A program made the translations under genes and the position numbers. From positions 5,580,001 through 5,644,000 of the forward strand of contig NC_084729.1 of the NCBI RefSeq assembly GCF_033807575.1: 64,000 nucleotides of DNA. Reading direction: 5' to 3'. Each line of letters starts with the position of its first letter. Within the stretch, counting starts at the first letter, position 1. The notes below the pieces were generated by a model. That model was not told the DNA's origin. It saw only the letters and a list, made by a program, of their open reading frames with translations, and made no database searches. Of the stretch, positions 37,001 through 49,000 are shown in pieces. This DNA comes from Cydia pomonella (taxonomy: Eukaryota; Arthropoda; Insecta; Lepidoptera; Tortricidae).

Positions 37001-40000
37001 GACTGGTTCCCGACTAAACACAGTACTATTTGTTTCATACATTTTGAAAATACCAGTTTCACTGAAAAGCGTACCTGGGTCGCCTATACTATCCGCAAAA
37101 CTATCTGGCCCGTCAGGTCTTAACAAGGGTAAAGGAGATAGTGTTAGGGTCCTACTGGACGTATAAATGAAAATGCGGACTGTATTAAAATAGGCTGGTT
37201 TATTCCGCCTCAATTACAGAGAATCCCGGCCAAACAATTATAAAAAAACTATTACGGTATTCGTCCGTTGCCGGTGGAGTATGTGAAGCCGAGTGTGTGC
37301 CGCGCGGCGCTTGCGGCTTGCCGCGATGACGTCGCGCTCTGTCCGCCGCCCGCGCGTCTCCTCCCGTGCGTATGTCCAGTACTTAACATGCTGCCCGGGT
37401 TGAAGTATGTGGAGGAAGACTTCAAAAATCTGGAAGGGGACAGATGTTGTTAAAGTCTTCCTCCACATACTTCAACCCGGGCAGCATGTTAAGTACTGGA
37501 CATACGCACTCGTGGACCCTATTGCGAACAAAGCTTTTCAAATTATTTGATGGCTGCAAGGTTGTGTAACAAAGTGGTAAGCTCATTGACTCTGCAATTT
37601 AGTGAATGTAGATTCTGGTGTGACTCTACCATTGTACTGGGGTGGTTAAATACACCACCAAATAATTTGAAAAGCTTTGTTCGCAATAGGGTCCACGAGA
37701 TCCAAGAGAGCAGTGGAGGTCACACGTGGAGCTACGTACCGTCGAAGGACAATCCGGCGGATCTTGTTTCTCGTGGGGTGAAGGCTGACCAAATCAGCGG
37801 TTCATCCTTGTGGTGGTCAGGTCCGACATTTCTGTCGGAACCAGAATCTCAATGGCCAAAAATGCCCAACACACACGTGAAACACGATCTACCTGAGTTG
37901 ATTACATGTTCTCTGGCGCTTGTTGATGATCGTAGTACTGATTGCATTTCTAAATTAATCGAAAACAAATCAAGATTTATTAACTTACAAAACATAACCG
38001 CGTACTTGCTAAGATTTATACATAACTGTAAAAATCAGAACAATAAATTAACTGGTCATCTTTCAGTTCAAGAACTTCAAAATTCGTTAAATTTAATAAC
38101 CCAAAAAGTACAACAGGAAATGTTCCCTGACGAATATGCTGTTCTAAAAGCCGGCAAGGCATTACCTAACAGATAGCATTATGATCTCAGTGGCCAGTTA
38201 GTTTTGCGGCAAGTATAGCAGGAGGACGTCCTATCGGACGTCCTAGGTATCGCTGGAGCGACTTGGTGGAGGCGGATCTGCGCGAGCTTCGAGTCGACAA
38301 TTGGCGAGAGGTCGCACAGGACCGAGAAATTTTGGGTCGCTGAGCCAACGGAGTAAGTAAGTAAGTTTCATTGAAGGGAAAAAGTTGCGATTGTTTGAAA
38401 AAACTGGCATACCCCACTATTGAAATACTAAAACTCATTGACAATGATGATGAGGTTAGTGAATAAAATTAACATGTAACAGGATTTTTTAAATTTGATT
38501 AGCGTATAAAATATCTGATATAACACTCATTTGTGCTCTACAGAATAAAAATACCACAACAACCTTCATCATTATCAAAGAAGAGAAAACTAGAAAAGGT
38601 ATAGTATAATTATATTTTTCATGTAAATGTGCACAAAATGTGTTGGCCTTCTTTGGAGGAGGCTTTTACCCGAAGGGGGTCCACACATATTTAAAAAATC
38701 TAAAAATAATAAAAAATGGACGTTTAGATACTTTAATTTTACGAGATATCAATTATAATTTACATATCTATCGGTTTTACACATGTATTCGGAGTATTAT
38801 CAGCCTGGCACCTGTAAAATTTCAATTTTCCTCCTTTTTCTTGTGACTGGCCAGACTCAATTTTTTTTTTTTTTTTTTCGTATAGCTTTTTGTTACTCTA
38901 CTTCAGAGATTTACAGTTTTCAAGTACTGTACCGCTTCTTTAGTTAAGGTGGTAAAATCCTCTACTTGCCCATGGTATTTGGTTAGAATCTGAACGAAAC
39001 GTTATCCGTTTACGTTGGAAAAATTTACTTATGTTTTAATTCTCTAATACGACAGTCAAAGATGAATAATTATATTCCCATTAAGCCCTGGCGTTGGGCT
39101 ATACAGATTTTTGGCGTTTTGAGATCATAGTTTGCTTTGACGTCCGAAGTACAGTAATCAAATTTTTTATTTGTGACTTGCATCGCTGAATCTGGCAGCT
39201 TAACGAGTAAGAGATATTTGTCACTACTGCCCCTAGATTCAATCAATTCACTTTCTTTTTCTTCCAATCTTTCCTAATCATCAATTGGAGTAGATACTTC
39301 TTTACTTCTTTTTTTGCAGTAATATGCTCTCGAATATCCACGCCATTTCTCTCTTTGTTTTTGTTGTTCATCTGTACTTTTTTCTTTTATAGATACAACA
39401 CGCTTCTCTTTCTTTCTTTTTGTATAGTTTTCTTTTTGTTGCTTTTTTCTCAGTGCACAAAGTTTCGAATCTTTTTTAATTTTTTCATGACGTATTCGGC
39501 TAGCTCTTCTTTTGGCTTCTAAAATGTCTTCCCTGGTCTTTTTTCGCGATTTTGCTGTTTCCATAGCCTACAACAAGTAAAATATGATTATACATACATA
39601 CTTATTATATAAGCGCTGGTGGCCTAGAGGTAAGAGCGTGTGACTTGCAATCCAATCTTGTGAATCAAATGAGTTTTTCGGAAATATACGTTTTTTTAGC
39701 CTAATTTATAGCTGGGCAAGGCCTCCCCTCACTTATTCCACTCGACTCTATCATTTGTACATTCCCGCCAGTCAGGACAAAATACGTCCAAATCGTCCCG
39801 ATCGTCGAGCCAACTCGAATCGTCTTTTCGTTCTGCCTGCACCCCGGCCTGCACCATCCATGGTGTTCTGTAAGTCCCACTCGATAACCATTTTGGCCCA
39901 CCGTTCAGGGTGCATACGGCAGACATGTCCAGCCCAGTCCCACTTAAGCTTAGCGGTCTTAACACCTACATCTACTTGAGTTCTGGAGCGCAGTTCCGTT

Positions 40001-43000
40001 TCTCCGATTCGATCAGTTCTGCGAAAATACTGTGCTCCATCGCTTGCTGGCAAACCTTGGGTTTGGACTTTAAAGGACCATGTTTGAGCGCCATAAGTCA
40101 GGATAGACAGGATACAGATGTCGATGTGTATGCGCTTGAGACACAGGGGAAGGTCACCCTTCAATAGCGCTTTCATGGATCAGAAGCTCTTCCAAGCGTT
40201 TTCGATACGTCTATTGACTTCAACGGCTTGACTTTTCGAAGGAAGCTACCTGGCCCAAGTAATTGTACTCATCAGCACTATATTCTGTCCATCAATCGAG
40301 ACCCCATGTTTTGTCCCATTGGTCATCAACTTGGTTTTCACTTAGTTAATTGTGAGTCCAACTTCAAGGCTCGCTATGCTGAGGTCTTGTAGCACCAGTT
40401 GCGTGTAATTTAATGTTAGCTGCACTGGTATTATAAATTTGACTTGCTCTATACCCTGGTTCTGCAAGGCGGAAAATATAGCGGAGTGTTTAAAGCTGTC
40501 AAATGTTTTGCTGTAGTCTACAAAAGAAAGGTATAGAGGCACGTTGAACTCGTTGGATTTTTGTATTAATTGATTTGATGTATGGAGGTGGTCTGTTGTG
40601 GATAAACTAGGGCGAAAACCAGCTTGCTCGGGTGGCTGATTTTTATACAGCAGTGGGGCAATTCTATTCTCTAAAGGTGGCGACTGACTTGTAACATTTC
40701 GGTGTAATGTAACGTGATACAACCCGAGCATTACAACAGTCAGTGCAGCGAGCCGAGCCGCTCGACGCGAGCACCGCGTGCTCCACTCGGCTGTCGGTTT
40801 TTACGCGAATCCCTTTGAGTGTTACAAAGGTGGCGACTGACTTGTAACGATCGCCGTGAACGATACATTACAAGCAAATGTTACAAGTCAGTCGCCACCT
40901 TAAGACTTTTATGAACAATTTGTAGATATGGGAGGTTAAACTAATGGGCCTATAATTGTTTATTTCTGACGGAACGGACGGAAGTACTATATTTGAGTGG
41001 CATAATTTAGAAGGGATTTTACCGCTGTGCAAAATTGAGTGAAAAAAAGTTCGGTAAATATGGTAAACAGGTCATTTCTCCTGTTTTAAGTGCTTCAGTT
41101 GTGACGCCGTCATCCCCAGGGCTCTTCTGGTACTTCATGGTCTTGAGAGTGGCGTTGACTTAACAACTGGTTATAGGGGGACATTATCTGGGCAGGAGTG
41201 GCTATTAGGCGGGTCTACACAGAGCGAGAGTACGCGCGAGGCAATCTCCTCGCGCGTATGCTCGCTCTGTGTGGACCCGCCTATTATTGGATGGTGTTAG
41301 TAAAATGTCGGAAGAATAGAGGTTTTTATAATATTTGGTTCATATACATATAGTTCTTATTTGGTCCCTACTGCTACATTTTATCCCGTTTTTGCTGAAG
41401 CATAATCATAATACTGTTGTATATAACTATGTTTAACAAATAAATAATTCAGACGGTCATGGGCGTAAGCAGGCACAGGCAGGGGGCAGCTGCCCCCCCC
41501 CCCCCCCCCCAGGCGTCCGGCGATGGGAACTTGCCCCCCCCCCAGTTAAGTGGCTGACTACGCCCTTGCAGACGATAAGACCCTGGTGTTTTCTCTGAAG
41601 TCCACGTCAGACATATCATTTGCGTGGCTCGATTCAGATTGGAAGGCAACGTGGTCGTCCACGTCATGCACTAAAGTGCATTTAAATTTATCATTTTCTT
41701 CCTGTTTCTATTCCTATGGCGGTAAGGGTATACTAGGGCCAATTAGCCTCTTGTTACTCTCTGGATTAGAGTGACACCAAGCTAAGTTGGCAGTAATCTT
41801 GATAACCCAGCCTATGCAAGTGTTAAGTAAACGCCATAATTTCATAGAAGTTTGACGTTTAAAATAACACTGGGCTGTCAAAATTACTGCTAACTTATTT
41901 TGGTCTGACTCTATCCATTTGTTACTTTTAAATTTATACACACGAATTGCCGTAGTGAATACGTCGCAGCACGTTAGTAAATCGCTATACACAGGGCAAG
42001 TATATATACTCTGTATCTTTAGGTATTTAAATAAATTATTAAAAAAATAAACAAACAATTTGTACATTTTATAACGGTAGTTATAACATTTTCTCAAAAA
42101 TGGACGGCAACGTCGACTTTCCCGTTTAGAAAATAGGTCGCGAAGTGCATAGTTTATGGTCAATGAAAATATTAAAAAGTTAAAAACATTGCACTCTTGA
42201 TTTCAGATCTGGAATGTTCCATACAAATTCCATTATTTGTCAAGTTCCAAACTTTTTAACAGGTGAAATGGCCATATCAAATGAAGGCATAGGTCTATTA
42301 AACAGCCAAATATGAAATAGATGATCAATACTTATTATTATAATGTTGGTACCGCGACTATTTAGATGTCTCAAATAGGTTGGTGTATTTTCGCCAGAAA
42401 AATACACTTCTATTTTTGAATTAAAAAAAATAAAATGGCGGCAAAGAAAATATTTTTAATTGTTTTTACTTTTTCCTGTGAAAATATATAAGAACGTTGA
42501 TTTTTTGAAGATATCTTATTTTGAAGTTATAATTTCAACAAAATTAGTGCTAGTTCGAGTGACGAAGACATGGAATGTTCGACACTTCCAGAATTAAAAT
42601 GTGAGGTGAATTCTGTAATAAATAATTATTTTTCTAAGTGTTTATTTTTAATAAAATTAATATTCGACTACTAATTGTTTTCTTGGACCATTTTTGAGAA
42701 AAGCACTATATATGACTCGGAGGGAAGGCTACTTGCTAGCTTCGGATTCAATGGGGTTGGCCGGTCGAAGTATGAAACAGATGGCGCCATCATAGCTTGC
42801 CCTGTCAATCCCTAGAATTGTGTTAAATTCTTGTTTTTTTTTTGGAATTTTGTGACCTGGATTCCAGTACTTTAAGCCAAATCTCATAGAATAAAACTAG
42901 AGACAGGGGCAAGCTATGATGGCGCCATCTATGCAAACCTTTGACAGTTGCCAACCCCATTAAACGGACTTACAAGGTCGTCCGTTTAAAAAGACCGCCA

Positions 43001-46000
43001 GTAGCTGCTGGATAAGACTCAGGGTTGTGGCGGCGACGTTTGCAGCTCCCAGGACGTTGTTAGCACCGGTGGACGGCGCAGACATGTTTTGCCTCACTCT
43101 GATTTTGGATGAACTGGCTTCGTCTTCTTTTTCTTCTTCGGCAGCTCAGGTCTCGGCCCTCCGGTTTCGCCTCTCGGCCGTGGGCCGTTGGCGGGCGCCA
43201 TCAGGCTCGACGGCGCCGACTCCTACACCGTGGCTACGGGAACCGCGGCCCGCATCTCGGCCCGGGACGAGAAGGCTGCGTGTGAGCATAAGGGCCCGCC
43301 TCTTGTTTCTGGCCTCTTTTCGAAACACCGGACAACGGGCAGCGTTTGCCGGGTGTTGCCCTTTACAGTTGCAACAATTTGCTGGTTGGTCTCGAGGCAC
43401 TGGACAATTCGCCGCGATGTGTCCCTCGCCACAACGGACACATCGTATCGGGCGATGGCACCCGTGGGACGAGTGCCGGAACCCCTGGCAGCGGTCAAAC
43501 TGAGCGGGGCGTCTCTTGCTTCGCCAGGCTTCGATCTTGATTCCCGGCATGTGAAGAAGCTCCTGCACGTCGTAGATTCCTTTGTAATCAACGGCCGACT
43601 TCGCGAGCTGCATGAAGTGTAAGCAACCCGGGCGTCCGTTGCGAGCGGTGATGGGCTTGATGTACTCGACTTCGAAGCCCCTCTTTAATAGGGCCGACCG
43701 GATCTCATCGGTGTCAGTTTCAATAGGGAGTCCTTTTAAAGCCACCTTCATTTTTTGTTGACTTCGGAGGCTATAGACATGGAAGGGACACGCTTCCACA
43801 CCTTCCTGTTCTTGAAGCTTTACCAGGTGACTTTGTACAATACGAAACTCCTCCGGCGTCTTAGGCGTGAAGCCTTACGTCCAGAGGGCTTCGCGTTTGG
43901 ATCATGCCCGAGCTTTTGCGCTAGCTCTGCGAAGTGGTGCGTCCAATTGGGAAGTTTGTCGACTATTATCGGTGGATATTTCTCCTTACGCAGCGCGGGG
44001 GCAGTTGGAGGGTGCTGTCGGACTGCAGCTATATCGCTCACAGCGGCGGGGGCCGGGACAGCGGCCGCAGTAGTGATGACTGGCTGGGATTTCTTGCGTT
44101 GGGGGCTGTCCCACAGCGTTAGCCGTATCCGTAGACATCCTCGTACATTTACGCTTATCCAGCGTCGGGGCTGCACTTTCATCCGAGTTTCCTGCGCTTA
44201 CCCTTTAAATGCTGGAGAGGCGACAGTCCGCTACGATTCGCAATTATGGTTTTGACGTCACTGTTTAAGATTTCTTCATTTGGTTGTATCCCGTGCGTCT
44301 CGAGCTTGTGGTAGATTTTCAACCATTCGACCTGGCCAGCCGAGAGCGTAGAGTTTTCTAAGCCCACATCTCTGTGTCGAACGCCGGTGCGGTGTCCGGG
44401 ATTGATGGCTCCTGGGCCGTGGCATCGGTAGCATCAATCTCACTCTGCGACGAGGACGAGTCTGAACTGTTCGACAACGGCGATAACGGCACAAACACCG
44501 GTGATGGTGGCTTTTCTGCATATCCAAGGGCGGATCCACCGTTGTGGGCACGATGGGCATGCCCACAACCCTAATAGGGTGCCCTATTGATTCGCCTAGT
44601 AAAATTACGCTGATTTTCGTTTCGCAGACGCTTTGGCAGAGGACGGTTTGGCAGAATTTCATTACGCAGAGTAGTCAGTTGGCAACTTGGCATAACATTG
44701 ATAAGCAGATTTACTTTTCGTAGAATAATCGTTTAGTAACCATCACAATTACCCGAGAAACCCTTGGTCGAAACACGATAGTTAGAGTGATTTTTAGTAT
44801 TAATTAGAAATTCGAGCATCTTAATATCAGCTGATACTTATTTACAAAAATTATTATTATTTACTAAAATTACAGGGGCCATTGTTTTTAGGTTAAGGAG
44901 TCTTAGAAACCTGAAACATTTACAAATATTAGTACAAATTTCTAAAAATAATACCAGCTTTTAATTTTCAGGCGTAGGGGTTTTTTAGCGTAGTTATCTG
45001 TTTAAACGGCTCCATGGATTGCAATAAATTGCTTGCGATTTCTGATACATTACTTTATACGCCGATAATATGTATGTAGTACCGCAATTGCTAAACTAAC
45101 GAAACTGTTATAATTTAACTGTCACTTTATTCGAAATTAAATTTTAAAAAACGTTGCTCGAATAAAATTTGTTTAATCGGATAGATTACTCTGCCAAATG
45201 AAATTCTTAGGTTACTAATAGATTACTAAGTTTTTTGCTAAATAAGAAAGTAAGGAATAAAGAAAAAAAAAAGCGGCCAAATGCGAGTCAGACTCGCCCA
45301 TGAAGGGTTCCGTACCATTTATGACGTATTAAAAAAACTACTTACTAGATCTGGTTCAAACCAATTTTCGGTGGAAGTTTGCATGGCAATGTATATCATA
45401 TATTTTTTTTAGATTATCATTCTGTTATTTTAGGAGTTACAGGGGGGGGGGGGGACACTTTTTTTTACTTTGGAAGTGTCTCTCGCGCAAACTATTCAGT
45501 TTAGAAAATAATGATATTAGAAACCTAAATATCATTTTTGAAGACCTATCCCTAGATACCCCACACGTATGGGTCTAATGAAAAAAAAAATTTTTTTTTT
45601 AATGTTATGACGTATTAAAGAAAACTACTTACTAGATCTCGTTCAAACCAATTTTCGGTGGAAGTTTGCATGGTAATGTATATCATATATTTTTTTTAGA
45701 TTTTTCATTCTGTTATTTTAGAAGTTACAGGGGGGGGGGGGGGTCACACTTTTTTCACTTTGGAAGTGTCTCTCGCGCAAACTATTCAGTTTAGAAAAAA
45801 ATGATATTAGAAACCTAAATATCATTTTTAAAGACCTATCCCTAGATACCCCACACGTAGGTAAGGGTCTAATGAAAAAAAAAATTTTTTTTAATGTTAT
45901 GACGTATTAAAGAAAACTACTTACTAGATCTCGTTCAAACTAATTTTCGGTGGAAGTTTGCATGGCAATGTATATCATATATTTTTTTGGATTTTCATTC

Positions 46001-49000
46001 TGTTATTTTAGAAGTTACGGGGGGGTGGGGGGGACACACATTTTTCCACTTTTGAAGTGTCTCTCACGCAAACAATTCAGTTTAGAAAAAAATGATATTA
46101 GAAACCTCAATATCATTTTTAAAGACCTATCCATAGATACCCCACACGTATGGGTTTGATGAAAAAAGATTTTTTGAGTTTCAGTTCTAAGTATAGGGAA
46201 CCCCCAAAATTTATTGTTTTTTTCTATTTTTGTGTACACATCTTAATGCGGTTCATAGAATACTTCTACTTACCAAGTTTGAACAGTATAGCTCTTATAT
46301 TTTCGGAAAAAAGTGGCTGTGACATAATCGGACAGACAGACGGACATGACGAATCTATAAGGGTTCCGTTTTTTGCCATTTGGCTACAAAACCCTAAAAA
46401 CCCACACTGGCTAATGCGATTTACTTAAACTTTTGGTACGGTAATCTCTATGTAGATACTCTAATATTCTTTAAATAATATTTTTTTTTTTAAATAAATA
46501 AATAAAAATAGACTAAACATGTTTGATAAACTAAAAATTGTTAAACATTTTTAAACCAAGTGAAACATTTTGGTCTAATGAATGTTGTTGTTTAATTATT
46601 GTTAGGGAATGGTAATTTGTTAAATTGAAATCAATCTGTCAAATAAGTATATAGGGAAAATTTGATTGAAAAATGAACAGTTGGAAATGAAATTTGGTTA
46701 ATTTTTTTTACCCGACTGCCAAAGGGAGGATGTTTTTCGAGTGTATGTATGTATGTATGTATGTATGTCTGTTTCTTTGTGGCCTCCTGTAGCGTAAACG
46801 GCTTGATGGATTTTGATGTATGAAGTATCGTTAGATTCGTCTTGATCACGGGAGTGTCATAGGATGTCTTTTTGGGGGTAACTAAAAAATTATAAATAAA
46901 AAAAAAATATTATAAAAAACAAAAACCCGACTGCACACTAAAAAAGAGGAAAACAAGCCCCACAAGAATATTGTTGTTGATGATAAGTATCGCAGGTGGG
47001 GACCAACAACCAAAATGGCTATAAGTAACCCTCTGTTGGTCCCCGCCTGCGATACTCGTACTTACCATCAACAACAATATTCTTGTGGGGCTTGTTTTCC
47101 TCTTTTTTTTGTGTGCAGTCGGGTTTTTTGTTTATTTTTTTATAATAATTATTTTTTTTATTGTAAAATAGCAATATTCCGCAATCCTCCCAATAATTGT
47201 AATTGAACGGTATGTGAACCTAGACTCTACCAAACGTTAGTCGACTAAAAGTTACATCTAGGTACAAATAAATCCCTTTGCAAAACGATGTTCGGCGAAA
47301 CGTTGTCTGCAAATCGATAATCTACAATAAATAGGTCTGAGAATCATTAGATACCCCATTATAGTCATATGACGTAACACTTTCACGGGCTATTGAGATC
47401 GATAGGCTGATGATCGTTCATGAACGATGACGATCATGACTCATGAGTCATGATTGTTCATGAGTGAGTTCGTACTCCGACTCGCACTTGGCCGATTTTC
47501 GGGTGGCTGTGACCACAACCTTTTTTGAGGGCTGGATCCGCGCCTGTGCATATCCAAAGCTACTTTCTTCTTCGTCATCCGTCAAAGAGGGCAAGCTAAG
47601 GCCGACTAGTCCTTTATCCATTTGGATTGGATATTCTCCTTGTAGAGCGGAGGCTGTTGACTGCATTTAAGGCGGGCGTATTAGGACGCAATGATGCCTA
47701 CGTGACTTACAGACAACTAAAATCATCCAATGTACGAGTATAAGTATTTATTAAATGCAAATGATAATAAAATCGATAACAAACGCGATTGCATCTGATA
47801 AAGGCTTGTGGAAAATGAAGTAGGTATAAGTTAGATACGTCAAGGTGTAGCTACCTAAAAGTATAATAATTTTGTATACCTAGATGTCCTAGAGCACACA
47901 AGTATCTTATTGAAATAAGTAATAGGTATTCGTACGGCAAAATTTGTAAGCAGTCACATAATTTTGACGTGCAATTTATGTTGCTGATATTACCTAGAAA
48001 TTTAAATACAACCAGTTGTAAAAACCGAATAAAAACATCCCACTGCTCACGTAGTTTTTGTAACTCCTACAATTGGAATTTTATGATAAATATACCTATA
48101 GGGTTTGTGCTGCTTACAATATTATTATTTTTAAATCATTATAGGACATTGTTACCCAAATGGAGTAAGTCCCACAGTAAGCAAACTCCGGATTGACGGG
48201 GGCATAAATGCACCTAGGCTAGTGATTTATTAAATATCGACTAAGTTTATCGACATCGATAAGTATATATGAAAGAGGTTTTCACATAATTAAAAAGTAT
48301 TAAAACTTAGCTATTAGTTATGATAATGATGATTAAAAATTGCTTTTTATCTTAACCTCAATCCGGGGTTTGTCAGTAAGGCTCGTGTTGGGGGCACTCC
48401 GACAACGATATATATAATATAATAAATACATAGAAAACACCCATGACTCAGGAACAAATATCTGTGCTCATCACAAAAAACATTTGAACCCAGGCCCATC
48501 GGCTTCATAGGCAGGGTCACTACCCACTAGGCCAGACAGGTTGTCACTGTTGTCAGTCAAGTCGGCAGCTTGGGTACTGTTACGGCTTAATTTGGCTACA
48601 GTAGCCACGTCAAATTAAGCCGATTATGGGCAATCAAGTAAATTGGTAAAATTATACCTCGTGGTGTCCAAATGAGCATACTAACAGTCCTCGAATATAG
48701 TTAGTCCTTTCAAGTAAAATTAAAATTGTAAGAAATGTCGATAGTTTATCGATATGACTTTATCGACAGACACAGCAACCTGGTTACATATTGTTAATGG
48801 TACATCAAAACCAAGTGGTTACGGTCAAGGCTCGGAACCGGTTTATAAAATACCGGTTTATTTCGGTTTTCCTCCGAACTTTTATAAGAACGTGAATGTT
48901 TTAAGAACTTTATTGTAACTTAAACAAACCGCTTTATTCGACGAGCGACGAAACTGCCGGCCGACCTGGTGGTATGCCACGTAAACAGACACCGACATAG

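Larger units (their letters stand above)
44525..47546. mobile_element. hAT-type element, 3022 bp, inserted in a LINE ORF1
   Basis: Termini CAAGGGCGGATCCA and TGGATCCGCGCCTG are inverted with mismatches, flanked by an exact 8-bp duplication TGCATATC (44517-44524, 47547-47554). The LINE reading frame resumes on each side (ESSFGYA, then KPPSPVFVPL). Inside are three tandem repeats of about 300 bp and a long foldback. No transposase is seen. Confidence 0.8.

Noticed and set aside
43027..44255. Plus-strand ORFs of 144 to 166 codons
   Set aside because: Antisense shadows of the Jockey-type ORF1 with its zinc knuckles.
47390..47470. Palindromic GATCGTTCATGAACGATGACGATC as regulatory site
   Set aside because: It is inside the hAT element near its end and has no independent support.
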